Below are positions 42,464-51,685 of a stretch of DNA of 64,000 bases, one piece after another. Under the pieces are notes generated by a model that did not search any database, was not told the DNA's origin, and saw nothing but the letters and a program-made list of their open reading frames with translations. Each line of letters begins with the position of its first letter. The first letter of the stretch is position 1. Source of the DNA: Lachnospiraceae bacterium UBA7143 (GTDB lineage Bacteria > Bacillota > Clostridia > Lachnospirales > Lachnospiraceae); the NCBI GenBank assembly GCA_002491905.1, contig DKWV01000035.1, positions 1 to 64,000 on the forward strand. The letters are read 5' to 3'. Made by a program: the position numbers and the translations under genes.

Positions 42464-42566
42464 GTGTATACATTACGTTATATCATAAATCGCTTACATT
42501 GCTTCGTTTCATTCGGGGACTTCTGTCCGCATGCCGGCTTCGTGCCGACTTTATCCTTTATCTATT

Positions 42567-43484
42567 TTATCTTAAACGCGGCGGATCAGTCAATCCCCCT
42601 ATCCTGTCTTTTTGGGAAATTGCCACTTTAATTGCATTTAAGACACGCTTTTTATCGGCGCTCCACATCGGCGCCACAAGCGTGCGTTTGTCTCCGTCAC
42701 CTGTCATGCGATGGATGACCATATTTTTCGGAAGCAGGGCCACACATTCTGCAACCAGCTCCACATAGCTTTCAAAAGCAAGCGTTTCAAACTTTCCTTC
42801 CAGATAATCCTTTTCCAGGTCTGTGCCCCTGATCACATGCAAAAGCTGCAGCTTTATGCCATCCACATGACTTTTTCCCACATAAGATACCGTATCCAGC
42901 ATATCCTGTCTTGTCTCACCCGGCAGTCCAAGCATCACATGCGTTATCACTTCAATCCCTGACGCCTTCAGGCGGTTTACGGCATCATCATACACGGACA
43001 GCGGATAACCCCGGCGAATGTATTCGGCCGTAGCGGGATGTATCGTCTGCAGCCCGAGTTCTACCCAGACCGGTTTTATCTGATTGCACTCACACAACAG
43101 GTCTAACACCCCGTCCGGGAGACAGTCCGGGCGCGTCGCAACAGACATCACCGCGATATCCTTATGGCTTATCGCCTCCATATACAGGGAACGCAGTTTT
43201 TCGACAGGCGCGTATGTGTTTGTAAATGCCTGGAAATAGGCAATGTACCTGCCGCCTTTTATCTTTCCCGCCACTCTCTCCTTGCCCTTTTCAATCTGCT
43301 GTGTGATGCTCATCGTGCGGTCTCCGGCAAATTCGCCCGAGCCAGCCCCAGAGCAGAAAATACATCCGCGCGTGTCTGTCGTGCCGTCCCGGTTCGGGCA
43401 GGTAAACCCGCCATCCAGTGCTATTTTGTACAGTTTTTGACCAAAAACATCATGTAAATATTGATTTAAGGTGTATATTTCCAT
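42567..43484 (-). CDS. Radical SAM protein, YtqA/TIGR01212 type
   Basis: 305 residues. N-terminal FGQKLYKIALDGGFTCPNRD then RGCIFCSGAGSGEF: the cysteine pattern of the TIGR01212 subgroup, whose [4Fe-4S] cluster is bound by Cys residues spaced differently from the classic CxxxCxxC. VELGLQTIHPATAEYIRRGY and HVMLGLPGET follow, typical of radical SAM barrels. Reaction unknown; family members are thought to act on RNA or cofactors. Monocistronic or upstream of the lar operon. Confidence 0.85.
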   Translation of the reverse strand: MEIYTLNQYLHDVFGQKLYKIALDGGFTCPNRDGTTDTRGCIFCSGAGSGEFAGDRTMSITQQIEKGKERVAGKIKGGRYIAYFQAFTNTYAPVEKLRSLYMEAISHKDIAVMSVATRPDCLPDGVLDLLCECNQIKPVWVELGLQTIHPATAEYIRRGYPLSVYDDAVNRLKASGIEVITHVMLGLPGETRQDMLDTVSYVGKSHVDGIKLQLLHVIRGTDLEKDYLEGKFETLAFESYVELVAECVALLPKNMVIHRMTGDGDKRTLVAPMWSADKKRVLNAIKVAISQKDRIGGLTDPPRLR

Positions 43485-43519
43485 ATGAACCAGCGCCCGC
43501 CCAGTCAGCTCCGCAACGC

Positions 43520-44746
43520 TTACACAATCCGCCTCACCGTAACGATATTACGGTAGGTCGCGGAAGTAATCTTGATCCCCGTCCGCTCCGTGCTGGCGTG
43601 CACGATCTGTCCGTTTCCTATGTAAATGCCCACATGGCCGCCATAATAGATCACATCCCCCGGCCTGGCATCCGAGTAGGACACACCTTTGCCCACAGTT
43701 GACTGCGAGTAGGAGCTTCTCGGAAGGTTAATGCCAAAGTTCTTGTAGACTGACATAACGAAGCCGGAACAGTCCGCCCCGTTGGTCAGGCTGGTACCGC
43801 CCGCCACGTAGGGATTCCCGATAAACTTGCAGGCATAATTCGCGATATCCTGCCCTTTTCCGCCGCCTGAGGATGTGGGCTTCGGCGCTTCCTCCTCCGA
43901 AGATTCAGCCTCCGAATCAGAATCTCCGCCATCCTGCGAAAGCAAGGCCTCCTGTTCTTTTCTGCGCCTTTCTTCCTCTTCCTTTTTCTTTCTCTCCTCT
44001 TCCTCCCGGCGTTTGCGCTCTTCCTCCTCCAGCTTTCTGATCTGGGCAGTCTCCTGCTTGATTCTCGCCGTGTAGGTAGCCGCCTCCTGTTTCGCCTTGG
44101 TGAGCATTACCCCATAGTTCTCATATTCCGTCTTTTTCTGGGCAAGCAGCTCCTCCATGTATGCCTGCCCTTCCTGCAGCTCGGTTTTGGAGGTTTCGAG
44201 TTCCGACTTATCCTCCTCCAGCGTATCCCACAGCTCCTGCACACGCTTTACCGTATCCTCATATTCGGTAAGGAGCTTCCTGTCATAGTCGTAGAGCTCT
44301 TCCACATACTTCGCCTTGTTTACCATGTCACCCATGTTTCCCGCACCGAAAAACATATGCAGGTAAGAGGAATCGCCCTTCTCATACATAAACTGGATAC
44401 GGATTTTCATGGATGCATACTGTTCGCCCTTTTCCGCTACCGCCGCGTCGTAGTCCAGCTGCGTCCTGTAAATCTCCTCCTCCTTGTCGTTGATAGCCTC
44501 TTCGATCAGGTTAATATCCGTAATCAGATTCACCAGCTCCGCGTCGATCTCCTCGATCTCCTCTCCCACGCCCTCCTGCGCCTCCTGCGCCTCGGACGCC
44601 TTCTGCTGGGCGTTCTTCAGCTGGGACTGGTTCTTCTTCACATTATCCCGGAGTTCGGAAATAGTGGTAGCCGATATCGGATCTACCACTGACAGACACA
44701 ATATGAAGGATAATATGGCATAAAGCCGTCTCTTGTATTTTTTCAT
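43520..44746 (-). CDS. Secreted NlpC/P60 peptidoglycan hydrolase with coiled coil
   Basis: 408 residues. Signal peptide (about 1-26), a long N-terminal coiled coil (30-270) of the CwlO/PcsB type with a KEEERRRKEQE-type stretch, an acidic linker, and a C-terminal NlpC/P60 domain with NGADCSGFV (catalytic Cys), GHVGIYIGNG (His) and IVHAS (His). Such enzymes cut D-Glu-type peptide cross-links during cell growth or separation. The start overlaps the asnS stop by 4 bp. Confidence 0.9.
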   Translation of the reverse strand: MKKYKRRLYAILSFILCLSVVDPISATTISELRDNVKKNQSQLKNAQQKASEAQEAQEGVGEEIEEIDAELVNLITDINLIEEAINDKEEEIYRTQLDYDAAVAEKGEQYASMKIRIQFMYEKGDSSYLHMFFGAGNMGDMVNKAKYVEELYDYDRKLLTEYEDTVKRVQELWDTLEEDKSELETSKTELQEGQAYMEELLAQKKTEYENYGVMLTKAKQEAATYTARIKQETAQIRKLEEEERKRREEEERKKKEEEERRRKEQEALLSQDGGDSDSEAESSEEEAPKPTSSGGGKGQDIANYACKFIGNPYVAGGTSLTNGADCSGFVMSVYKNFGINLPRSSYSQSTVGKGVSYSDARPGDVIYYGGHVGIYIGNGQIVHASTERTGIKITSATYRNIVTVRRIV

Positions 44747-46134
44747 AATTCACAATTATTGACCGTTCTCGGGAACGGAATCACGTCGCGGATATTGCCC
44801 ATGCCCGTCAGATACATGACGCAGCGCTCAAAACCAAGTCCGAATCCCGCATGTCTGGCCGAACCGTACTTGCGAAGATCCAGATAAAACTGGTAATCCT
44901 CCTTATTCAGTCCAAGCTCGTCCATTCTGCGCTCCAGAAGGGCCAGGTCGTCCTCCCTCTGGCTGCCGCCGATGATCTCGCCGATGCCAGGCACAAGGCA
45001 GTCCATAGCCGCCACCGTCTTGCCGTCCTCGTTTAACTTCATATAAAATGCCTTAATTTCCTTCGGATAATCCGTCACAAATACGGGACGCTTAAACTCC
45101 TGCTCCGTCAAAAACCGCTCATGCTCGGTCTGCAGATCGCAGCCCCACTCTACCTTGTACTCAAAACTGTCGTTGTGCTTCTTTAAAATCTCGATGGCCT
45201 CCGTGTAGGTCACGTGGGCAAAATCAGAGTTTAACACATGGTTCAGCCGCTCGATCAGCCCCTTGTCCACAAACTGGTTAAAGAAATTCATCTCCTCCGG
45301 CGCATTCTCAAGCACATAGCGGATCACATGTTTAAGCATCGCCTCCGCCACCATCATGTCGTCCGTCAGGTCCGCAAAGGCCATCTCCGGCTCGATCATC
45401 CAGAACTCTGCCGCATGTCTGGTAGTATTGGAATTTTCCGCCCGGAAGGTAGGGCCGAAGGTGTATACGTTCTTAAATGCAAAAGCGTACGTTTCCACGT
45501 TCAGCTGCCCGCTCACCGTCAGGTTAGTTGGCTTGCCGAAAAAATCCGTGCTGTAGTCCACTTCCCCTTCCTCCGTCATGGAAAGGTTCTTTAAGTCCAT
45601 CGTGGTCACCTGGAACATCTCGCCCGCGCCCTCGCAGTCGCTGCCTGTAATAATCGGCGTGTGCACGTAGACGAAACCTCTCTCCTGAAAAAAGGTGTGA
45701 ATCGCGTAAGCAATCAGGGACCGCACGCGGAATACCGCCTGAAACGTGTTGGTTCTGGGCCGCAGATGGGAGATAGTACGCAGATACTCAAAACTGTGCC
45801 TCTTTTTCTGCAGCGGGTAATCCGCCGTGGAAAGCCCCTCCACAGTAATCTCCTCCGCCTGCATTTCAAATTTCTGTTTCGCCTGCGGTGTCGCCACAAT
45901 CTTACCCCTGGCCACGATCGCGGAACCCACGTTCAGCCTGGAAATCGTCTCAAAATTGGAAAGCCCGTCCGCATACACAATCTGCAGCGGCTCAAAAAAA
46001 GTGCCGTCGTTCACAACGATAAAGCCGAACGTCTTGGAATCCCGGATGCTTCTCACCCAGCCGCCTACCGTTACTTCCTTATCGATATATGCCGCGCTGT
46101 TGCGGTACAGTTCTCTGATATCTGTTAATTCCAT
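44743..46134 (-). CDS. asnS: Asparaginyl-tRNA synthetase
   Basis: 463 residues, the usual length. An OB-fold anticodon-binding domain (VTVGGWVRSIRDSKTFGFIV) is followed by the class II catalytic domain with RTNTFQAVFRVRS, FGPTFRAENSNTTRHAAEFW (motif 2) and GFGLGFERCVMYLTG (motif 3). It charges tRNA-Asn. No T-box leader is present: only 26 bp separate it from the FKBP lipoprotein gene. It is coupled to the NlpC/P60 gene downstream. Confidence 0.96.
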   Translation of the reverse strand: MELTDIRELYRNSAAYIDKEVTVGGWVRSIRDSKTFGFIVVNDGTFFEPLQIVYADGLSNFETISRLNVGSAIVARGKIVATPQAKQKFEMQAEEITVEGLSTADYPLQKKRHSFEYLRTISHLRPRTNTFQAVFRVRSLIAYAIHTFFQERGFVYVHTPIITGSDCEGAGEMFQVTTMDLKNLSMTEEGEVDYSTDFFGKPTNLTVSGQLNVETYAFAFKNVYTFGPTFRAENSNTTRHAAEFWMIEPEMAFADLTDDMMVAEAMLKHVIRYVLENAPEEMNFFNQFVDKGLIERLNHVLNSDFAHVTYTEAIEILKKHNDSFEYKVEWGCDLQTEHERFLTEQEFKRPVFVTDYPKEIKAFYMKLNEDGKTVAAMDCLVPGIGEIIGGSQREDDLALLERRMDELGLNKEDYQFYLDLRKYGSARHAGFGLGFERCVMYLTGMGNIRDVIPFPRTVNNCEL

Positions 46135-46160
46135 CTCACAATACCCCCTTATTTCTCACC

Positions 46161-47252
46161 TCAGTCTGCGGCGGCCGCCGTTTCCTGAATATTTCCGTTC
46201 TCCTTTAAAAATGCCACCACTTTTTTGCGCATCAGATCTTCCCGAAGAGACTCCACATCCACGCTCTTTTTCAACTCTTCCTCAGAAGCGTAGCCGTAAA
46301 TCGTCATCAGCGCGGAAATTTCACCGGAAATTTCCTCCTCCGTGGGCATTAGTCCCTCTTTGTCGGCGATCGCCTGATACATGATATACTGCTTGGTCAT
46401 CCGCACGCCTTCCTCCTCGAAAGCCGCCCGGTAAGCCGTCTCGTCCATTCCCTGATAAATCTGCATATACTGTGCCAGCGTCATTCCCAGGGAAGACGCT
46501 CTGGCGTTCATATTGTTTTCGATGCTTGTGGTAAACCGCTTTACCATCTCCTCCGGCGGATCCTTAAAAGTACTGTTTTCCATAATGGTGGACGCCATAG
46601 CGGTCTCAATCTCATTGTCATAGGTGCTCTGCGCCGATTGCTCATAGAGACTGGATACCCAGTCGTTCAGCTCCTGCACCGTCTGTGCGCCGCCGGTGTT
46701 ATAGCCATCCTCTCCGAGCTGTTTTACCAGCTCATCCGTAAGCTCCGGCGCCTTGTTCTCGCTGATGCTGTTCACCGTCACCTCAAACACTACGTCCTCT
46801 CCCGCCAGATCTGGATTGGTGTACGGATCGGGGAAAGTCAGATTTAAGTCTCGCGTCTCTCCGACATTTGCACCGATCAGCCCTTCCTCAAACCCTTCAA
46901 TAAACTGCCCGGAACCGATAGTCAGGTCAAAGCCTGTCCCAGTGCCGCCGTCAAAAGCCGTGCCGTCATGGTAGCCCACGAAGTCAATGTTCGCCACATC
47001 GCCTTCCTGTACCGCCCTGCCCGTCACCGGCACCTTTTCCGCTTTCGGCCCAAGATAGTTATCGTAAATATAACTGTCCACCGCACCCTCCGGCACCTCC
47101 GGCTTATTCGCCGTGGCCTCAATTCCCGTGTATGTGCCGAGCGTCACATATTTCTCCGCCTTAATATCCTTCAGATACTCTTTACTGCCGCAGGCAGTCA
47201 GAAACAGCGATGAGGCAAACACCGCTGCAATCACACAAATCTTTCTTTTCAT
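46161..47252 (-). CDS. FKBP-type peptidyl-prolyl isomerase lipoprotein (trigger factor-like)
   Basis: 363 residues. Signal peptide with lipobox SLFLTACGSK. The central FKBP domain is clear (VQEGDVANIDFVGYHDGTAF, DLTIGSGQFIEGFEEGLIGA, GETRDLNLTFPDPY), followed by a helical chaperone-like C-terminal region as in trigger factor. It probably folds exported proteins at the outer face of the membrane, similar in role to PrsA. It starts a three-gene unit with asnS and the NlpC/P60 gene. Confidence 0.85.
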   Translation of the reverse strand: MKRKICVIAAVFASSLFLTACGSKEYLKDIKAEKYVTLGTYTGIEATANKPEVPEGAVDSYIYDNYLGPKAEKVPVTGRAVQEGDVANIDFVGYHDGTAFDGGTGTGFDLTIGSGQFIEGFEEGLIGANVGETRDLNLTFPDPYTNPDLAGEDVVFEVTVNSISENKAPELTDELVKQLGEDGYNTGGAQTVQELNDWVSSLYEQSAQSTYDNEIETAMASTIMENSTFKDPPEEMVKRFTTSIENNMNARASSLGMTLAQYMQIYQGMDETAYRAAFEEEGVRMTKQYIMYQAIADKEGLMPTEEEISGEISALMTIYGYASEEELKKSVDVESLREDLMRKKVVAFLKENGNIQETAAAAD

Positions 47253-47456
47253 ATCTCCTCAATTCCTCTTTTCTCAAATCATAAATTCAACTTTTATCTT
47301 ACCACAGCCGTCCTTTGTTTGTCTATATCCGGCCTTTTCTATTTCTGGGAACGCCGAATCGCCCGCCCAGTCAATATCCAACTTTATCTTGCGAAACACG
47401 CCGATCAATGTTAAAATACTTTTTGCATATATCGAAACGAAAACGGAGGCATTCCC

Positions 47457-47933
47457 ATGAGTACGTTTACAATTGTCTTACTGGTGATTCTGGCGGTTCT
47501 GCTGATCGCCGTGGTTGTTTTATATTTCTTAGGAAAAAAAGCCCAGAAAAAACAGGCTGAACAGCAGGAACAGATCGACGCGATGAAACAGACCATATCC
47601 ATGCTCGTCATCGACAAGAAACGGATGAAGCTTAAGGATGCGGGACTGCCCCAGATCGTGCTGGACCAGACGCCCAAACTTTTACGCGGCTCCAAACTTC
47701 CTGTGGTGAAAGCCAAAGTAGGACCGCAGATCATGACTCTCATCTGTGACGAAAAAATATTTGATGCCGTTCCCGTCAAGAAAGAGGTAAAGGCCGTCGT
47801 CAGCGGCATCTACATCACGGATGTGAAGGGGCTGCACGGCAAGGCGCCGGTTGTGGAGCAGAAGAAAAAGAGTAAATTCAAACAGATGGTAGAAAAGGCC
47901 CAGGAAAAGGCAGGTGCCAAACCGATCAAGTGA
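47457..47933 (+). CDS. Membrane-anchored hypothetical protein (158 aa)
   Basis: A single N-terminal TM helix (about 5-26, IVLLVILAVLLIAVVVLYFL), a short KKAQKKQAEQQEQ coiled coil and a compact domain (KAKVGPQIMTLICDEKIFDA) with a basic C-terminal tail. CGGAGG precedes the ATG and a terminator follows the stop. Similar proteins occur in Lachnospiraceae without known function. It is divergent from the FKBP gene. Confidence 0.75.
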   Translation: MSTFTIVLLVILAVLLIAVVVLYFLGKKAQKKQAEQQEQIDAMKQTISMLVIDKKRMKLKDAGLPQIVLDQTPKLLRGSKLPVVKAKVGPQIMTLICDEKIFDAVPVKKEVKAVVSGIYITDVKGLHGKAPVVEQKKKSKFKQMVEKAQEKAGAKPIK

Positions 47934-47939
47934 TTTACC

Positions 47940-47980
47940 CAGCGGTTTTACGAAAGTAACGTAAAGCCGCTGTTTTCTTT
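47940..47980 (+). terminator. Intrinsic terminator between convergent genes
   Basis: Stem CAGCGGTTTTACG/CGTAAAGCCGCTG (one G-U pair), 7-nt loop, then TTTTCTTTT. It ends the 158-residue gene and overlaps the 3' end of the convergent DUF1934 gene. Confidence 0.8.
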
Positions 47981-48400
47981 TGAGCGGATGTCAATTTTGA
48001 TATGGCAGTCGGAAAGGAACTCATAATTGATATCCAACGCGTAGTCCACATCCACCACAATATTATCTTCCTTTTCGTCGATCGTTATCCGCTTCGTGTC
48101 GATTCCCACCAGAATCTGCCCGAAAGGCGTATTGTAGTTCGACAGGTTCTTTTTGTTTTCCTGGAAAACCATATGTACGTTCACCAGGCCGTTGCGGGTA
48201 AGCTCCACCATCCGGCCGCCAAATTTAAGGCGGTTCTTCGTGGGTTGCTCAAACCCCTCCGTGACCTCCTCGTAAATCACATAATGCCTGTCGTTCTTCT
48301 TATAATAATCCCCCACAGTGACCGTCTCGATCCTGTCGGCATTTTCTTCGCGCTGATCGAACTGTAATCCCTGTAAAGTCAATAGCACTTCTTTTGTCAT
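47948..48400 (-). CDS. DUF1934/YwiB-like beta-barrel protein
   Basis: 150 residues, mostly beta-strands. The order VLLTLQGLQFD, DYYKKNDRHYVIYEE, TKNRLKFGGRMVELTRNG and FGQILVGIDTKRI fits DUF1934, a lipocalin-like family of Firmicutes with unknown ligand. GAGGG precedes the ATG. It is in the same direction as murI upstream, with 185 bp between. Confidence 0.85.
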   Translation of the reverse strand: MTKEVLLTLQGLQFDQREENADRIETVTVGDYYKKNDRHYVIYEEVTEGFEQPTKNRLKFGGRMVELTRNGLVNVHMVFQENKKNLSNYNTPFGQILVGIDTKRITIDEKEDNIVVDVDYALDINYEFLSDCHIKIDIRSKENSGFTLLS

Positions 48401-48585
48401 GATAGTTTCCCTCTAAACATTGTAACAGTTCAGCCACGCCCATTCGCAAAACCGCGCTTTCAGCGCTCTCCGCCGCCTTGCGGCTTTTTTTGCTCATAAT
48501 CGGGCGTTCCCTCAGAACTTCATCTATCAGTCAAATTCATGCAAGCATGATTTGCCCGACAGATTCGTTCTGGCTGAACTGTTGC

Positions 48586-49419
48586 CTAAAACTCGTCAAT
48601 CCGAATCACCTTTGCCGACAGAATGCCATAGGGCAGAATGGAGTTGGCAAACCGCTGGAATTTATCAGCGGCGTCGCTGACAAAAAAGCGGTACAGTTCC
48701 GTCCCAAGTCCCGGCCTGTGCTCACTCTCCAGACCGTGCTCCGCCAAAAGCGTCTTTAATTCCCTCGCCGTCTCATAGGCCGGATTCACTAAGGTCACGC
48801 CTTCCCCCATGATTTTCCCCACCGTAGAGCGCAGCATCGGATAATGGGTGCATCCCAGAATCAGGGTGTCAATGCCGCTGTCAACCAGCTCCGTCAGGTA
48901 ACGGCGGGCAATCTCGTCCGTCACCGGATCCTCCCACAGCCCCTCCTCCACCAACGGCACAAAAAGCGGGCAGGCCTTCCCTATAACACTGACACTGCTG
49001 TCACGTTCTTCTATGTAACGGCTGTATATGCCGCTGTTGATGGTGGCCTCCGTTGCCACAACGCCGATTTTCTTATTCGCAGTAGCCTCAAGAGCCGCCC
49101 TGGCTCCCGGCTTTACTACACCGATCATCGGAATAGCCACCTCTTTTTCCAGCTCCTCCAGCGCGTAGGCGCTGGCCGTATTGCAGGCGACCACGATCGC
49201 CTTCACCTGCTGCGTTTCCAGAAAATGTACAATCTGTCTGGAAAATCTCGTCACCGTCTCCTTCGACTTGCTTCCGTAAGGCACGCGCGCCGTGTCACCG
49301 AAATATACGATCCGCTCGTTGGGGAGCTGCCGCATGATCTCCCGTGCCACGGTCAGCCCTCCCACCCCCGAATCAAACACGCCTATGGGGCTGTTATGCC
49401 ACTCTTCCTGTCCGTTCAT
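48586..49419 (-). CDS. murI: Glutamate racemase
   Basis: 277 residues. PIGVFDSGVGGLTVAREIMR (catalytic Asp region), YFGDTARVPYGSKS, VVACNTASA (first catalytic Cys) and LILGCTHYPML (second Cys) are all present. It makes D-glutamate for peptidoglycan. It is coupled to the preceding small gene (4-bp overlap). Confidence 0.95.
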   Translation of the reverse strand: MNGQEEWHNSPIGVFDSGVGGLTVAREIMRQLPNERIVYFGDTARVPYGSKSKETVTRFSRQIVHFLETQQVKAIVVACNTASAYALEELEKEVAIPMIGVVKPGARAALEATANKKIGVVATEATINSGIYSRYIEERDSSVSVIGKACPLFVPLVEEGLWEDPVTDEIARRYLTELVDSGIDTLILGCTHYPMLRSTVGKIMGEGVTLVNPAYETARELKTLLAEHGLESEHRPGLGTELYRFFVSDAADKFQRFANSILPYGILSAKVIRIDEF

Positions 49420-49691
49420 GGTTCCTGACCCTTCCCTGATTCTGCCTTCCTTTTTCCGGCAGACAGATTTTCCTCACACCATTCCAAAAATCTGCTGTCA
49501 ATCACAATCTCATCATCGGAGGCTTTCCAGACTTCCGCCGCCTCTATCCTCCCCGGCAGACCGTCCGTCTGCATCCCATCTGACATTACCGCTTCACAGG
49601 TATCTTCCGTGAAACATAATTCCGGGTAAAATATTCCCCACCAGGCTGCCGCAAAGAGACAAGCCGCCAGCGTTTTTCCTTTTTTATACAT
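49416..49691 (-). CDS. Small secreted or membrane-anchored hypothetical protein
   Basis: About 91 residues from ATG 49,691 (GGGAG upstream). The hydrophobic N-terminus (TLAACLFAAAWWGIFY) acts as a signal or anchor; the rest is acidic (ASDDEIVIDSRFLEWCEEN). The stop overlaps the murI start by 4 bp. No family recognised. Confidence 0.55.
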   Translation of the reverse strand: MYKKGKTLAACLFAAAWWGIFYPELCFTEDTCEAVMSDGMQTDGLPGRIEAAEVWKASDDEIVIDSRFLEWCEENLSAGKRKAESGKGQEP

Positions 49692-49828
49692 AATACACAC
49701 TCCCATCTGCCTTTATCTCCGGCATTGAGAGTATTCCCGCCTCTGTGCTTCCTGATACACCGTTTACCAATTCTCTGCCCGCCGCACAGCTGACTTTCCT
49801 GTGCACACTCGCACATAGAAGCATATGT

Positions 49829-50524
49829 TCAGCGGGAAGTGCGCTTACTTCTGGGATCGATGCGGATCTGCCTGATAATGGACTGCTCCTGATTATCAAT
49901 GTGGAGCTTTGCTGCCGCCGCCGCTTTCTCTCTGTCACCGTTCATGATGCTCTCATATATCATCCTATGCTCGTTAACCAGATTTTCATGCCCGCTCTCA
50001 TCCTTGATATACTCAAAACGGTAGCGGTACATCTGCTCGGACAGGTTATTGATCAGCTGGATCAGCCGCTGGTTTCCCGTCGCCTGCACAATGATATCGT
50101 GAAGCGCCACATCCGCCTCCGCGATGGTCACCACATCTCCCGTCTTTGTGGCCTCCTCAAAACTGTCGCAGGCCCTTTTCAGGGCCGCTTTTCCCTCGAC
50201 GGTAATCCTGTCACAGGCAAGCTCCGCACAGAGCGCGTCCAGAGCCCGCCTCACTTCCAGCACATCCTGCAGGCTTTTCTCCGTAATCTGCGCCACCTCC
50301 GCGCCCCGTCTGGGAATCATGGTCACAAGCCCTTCCAGCTCCAGCTTTCTTATTGCCTCCCGGATCGGCGTGCGGCTCACCCCCAGACGGTTTGCCAGAT
50401 GAATCTCCATCAGCCGCTCCCCCGGCTTCAGTTCACCCGTCAAAATAGCGCGGCGCAGCGTATTGAACACCACATCCCGCAGCGGAAGGAATTCATCCAT
50501 ATTCACAGTGAAATCATGATCCAT
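49829..50524 (-). CDS. GntR-family regulator, FadR/FCD subfamily
   Basis: 231 residues. N-terminal winged helix (LRDVVFNTLRRAILTGELKP, RLGVSRTPIREAIRKLELEG) and C-terminal FCD ligand domain with the metal-binding pattern D/H...H (ADVALHDII, HENLVNEHRMI, AKLHIDNQE). It overlaps ispE by 11 bp and so shares its promoter. Two palindromes of the FCD type (TTGTATACAA and ATTTTGTACAAAAT) lie in that promoter, so autoregulation is likely. The ligand is unknown. Confidence 0.92.
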   Translation of the reverse strand: MDHDFTVNMDEFLPLRDVVFNTLRRAILTGELKPGERLMEIHLANRLGVSRTPIREAIRKLELEGLVTMIPRRGAEVAQITEKSLQDVLEVRRALDALCAELACDRITVEGKAALKRACDSFEEATKTGDVVTIAEADVALHDIIVQATGNQRLIQLINNLSEQMYRYRFEYIKDESGHENLVNEHRMIYESIMNGDREKAAAAAKLHIDNQEQSIIRQIRIDPRSKRTSR

Positions 50525-51389
50525 ACGCTACCCCCTTGCAAAATCCCGTCACAAAAACCGCCCGCGCAAGCTCTTCTTTCTCTATGGCGGCCGCTATTTT
50601 CTCCGCCGTTTTTCTCTCCTTACAAATGCCGAACACGGTAGGTCCGCTGCCGCTCATCAGCGCATTCTCAGCTCCCAGCCCGCACATGATCTGTTTCAGC
50701 CTGTCGATAACAGGATATTCTTTCACGGTGACCGTTTCCAGAACATTCCCCATCCTGTCCGTGATCCCTTTCAAATTCCCCGCCGCAAGAGCCGCAGCCA
50801 TGCCGTCTATATCCGGATGAAAGGAAAGTTTGTCCGCCTGTAAATGCCCATAGACAAAGGCCGTGGACACGTCAATGTCCGGCTTCGCTATCACCAGATG
50901 ACAGGCCGGCGGTTCTGGGAGTGGTGTCAGAATTTCCCCGATGCCCTCCGAGAGCATGGTACCTCCCTGAATACAGTAGGGAATGTCCGCCCCCAGCGTC
51001 ACACCGAGTTCTTTCAGCTCCTCCACGGAATATCCCATCTCAAAAAGCGCGTTCAGCCCACGCATAGCCGCCGCAGCATCCGCGCTGCCGCCCGCCATAC
51101 CCGCCGCGATGGGAATCCGTTTCTTCAATGTGATAAGAACGCCCTCCCGGAGCTGCCGTTTCTCCATCAGAAGAGCCGCCGCCCGGTAAACCAGATTGTT
51201 CTCGTCCGCAGGCAGATCGGCCCCTTCTACCTGCAGCCCGATCCCCGGCTCCTCTCTCCTCTCGAAGGTCAGATCATCGCAGATATCCACGGTCTGCATA
51301 ATCATCTTTACCTCATGGTATCCGTCCGGCCTGCGCCGAATTACGTCCAGTCCCAGATTTATTTTTGCGTAAGCTCTCTGCTTCATCAT
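50514..51389 (-). CDS. ispE: 4-diphosphocytidyl-2-C-methyl-D-erythritol kinase
   Basis: 291 residues from ATG 51,389 (AGGAG upstream). GHMP kinase motifs: RAYAKINLGLDVIRRRPDGY, the P-loop PIAAGMAGGSADAAAAMRGL and the C-terminal LMSGSGPTVFGI. It phosphorylates CDP-methylerythritol in the non-mevalonate isoprenoid pathway. It is the first gene of an ispE-gntR operon. Confidence 0.95.
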   Translation of the reverse strand: MMKQRAYAKINLGLDVIRRRPDGYHEVKMIMQTVDICDDLTFERREEPGIGLQVEGADLPADENNLVYRAAALLMEKRQLREGVLITLKKRIPIAAGMAGGSADAAAAMRGLNALFEMGYSVEELKELGVTLGADIPYCIQGGTMLSEGIGEILTPLPEPPACHLVIAKPDIDVSTAFVYGHLQADKLSFHPDIDGMAAALAAGNLKGITDRMGNVLETVTVKEYPVIDRLKQIMCGLGAENALMSGSGPTVFGICKERKTAEKIAAAIEKEELARAVFVTGFCKGVAYGS

Positions 51390-51464
51390 ACCTGCTCCTA
51401 ATCCGCGCCTTCCGTGCCGTCTTTCACCCGTTCCCTGTTCCCGTCCCATTGGAATCCGTGTACT

Positions 51465-51500
51465 TTGTATACAAGGATTGTACTTAATTTTGTACAAAAT
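51465..51500 (-). promoter_or_regulatory. Two palindromic operators over the ispE-gntR promoter
   Basis: TTGTATACAA (51,465-51,474) and ATTTTGTACAAAAT (51,487-51,500) are both perfect palindromes, centres 24 bp apart. On the minus strand TTGTAC and TGTATA, 18 bp apart, could be the -35 and -10 boxes, each inside one palindrome. The sites fit the TNGTNNNACNA-like pattern of FadR-type GntR proteins. Confidence 0.65.
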
Positions 51501-51685
51501 GTCAAGCACCGCTGACTTATCATATTTGGAATGACATTTAAAGGAAAATTTATGATTTTCTACCTGCCTGCTACTAAATTATTTAGGAAAATGGTACGAT
51601 ATAGTAAATAGAAAAAGGAGATTGTCCACCTGGCAGTCTTTTCGCAACTGCAAATATACATAAATATTTCCAAGGAGGGATACCC

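Noticed and set aside
46135..46160. T-box leader for asnS
   Set aside because: Only 26 bp separate asnS from the upstream gene, with no T-box sequence; the gene is read from an upstream promoter.
48300..48497. Possible 65-residue protein overlapping the DUF1934 start
   Set aside because: The first 30 residues look protein-like, but the frame overlaps DUF1934 by about 100 bp and no good ribosome binding site is seen.
49745..50641. 298-codon plus-strand open frame
   Set aside because: Antisense to the gntR gene and the end of ispE, both clearly supported; no ribosome binding site and low-complexity composition.
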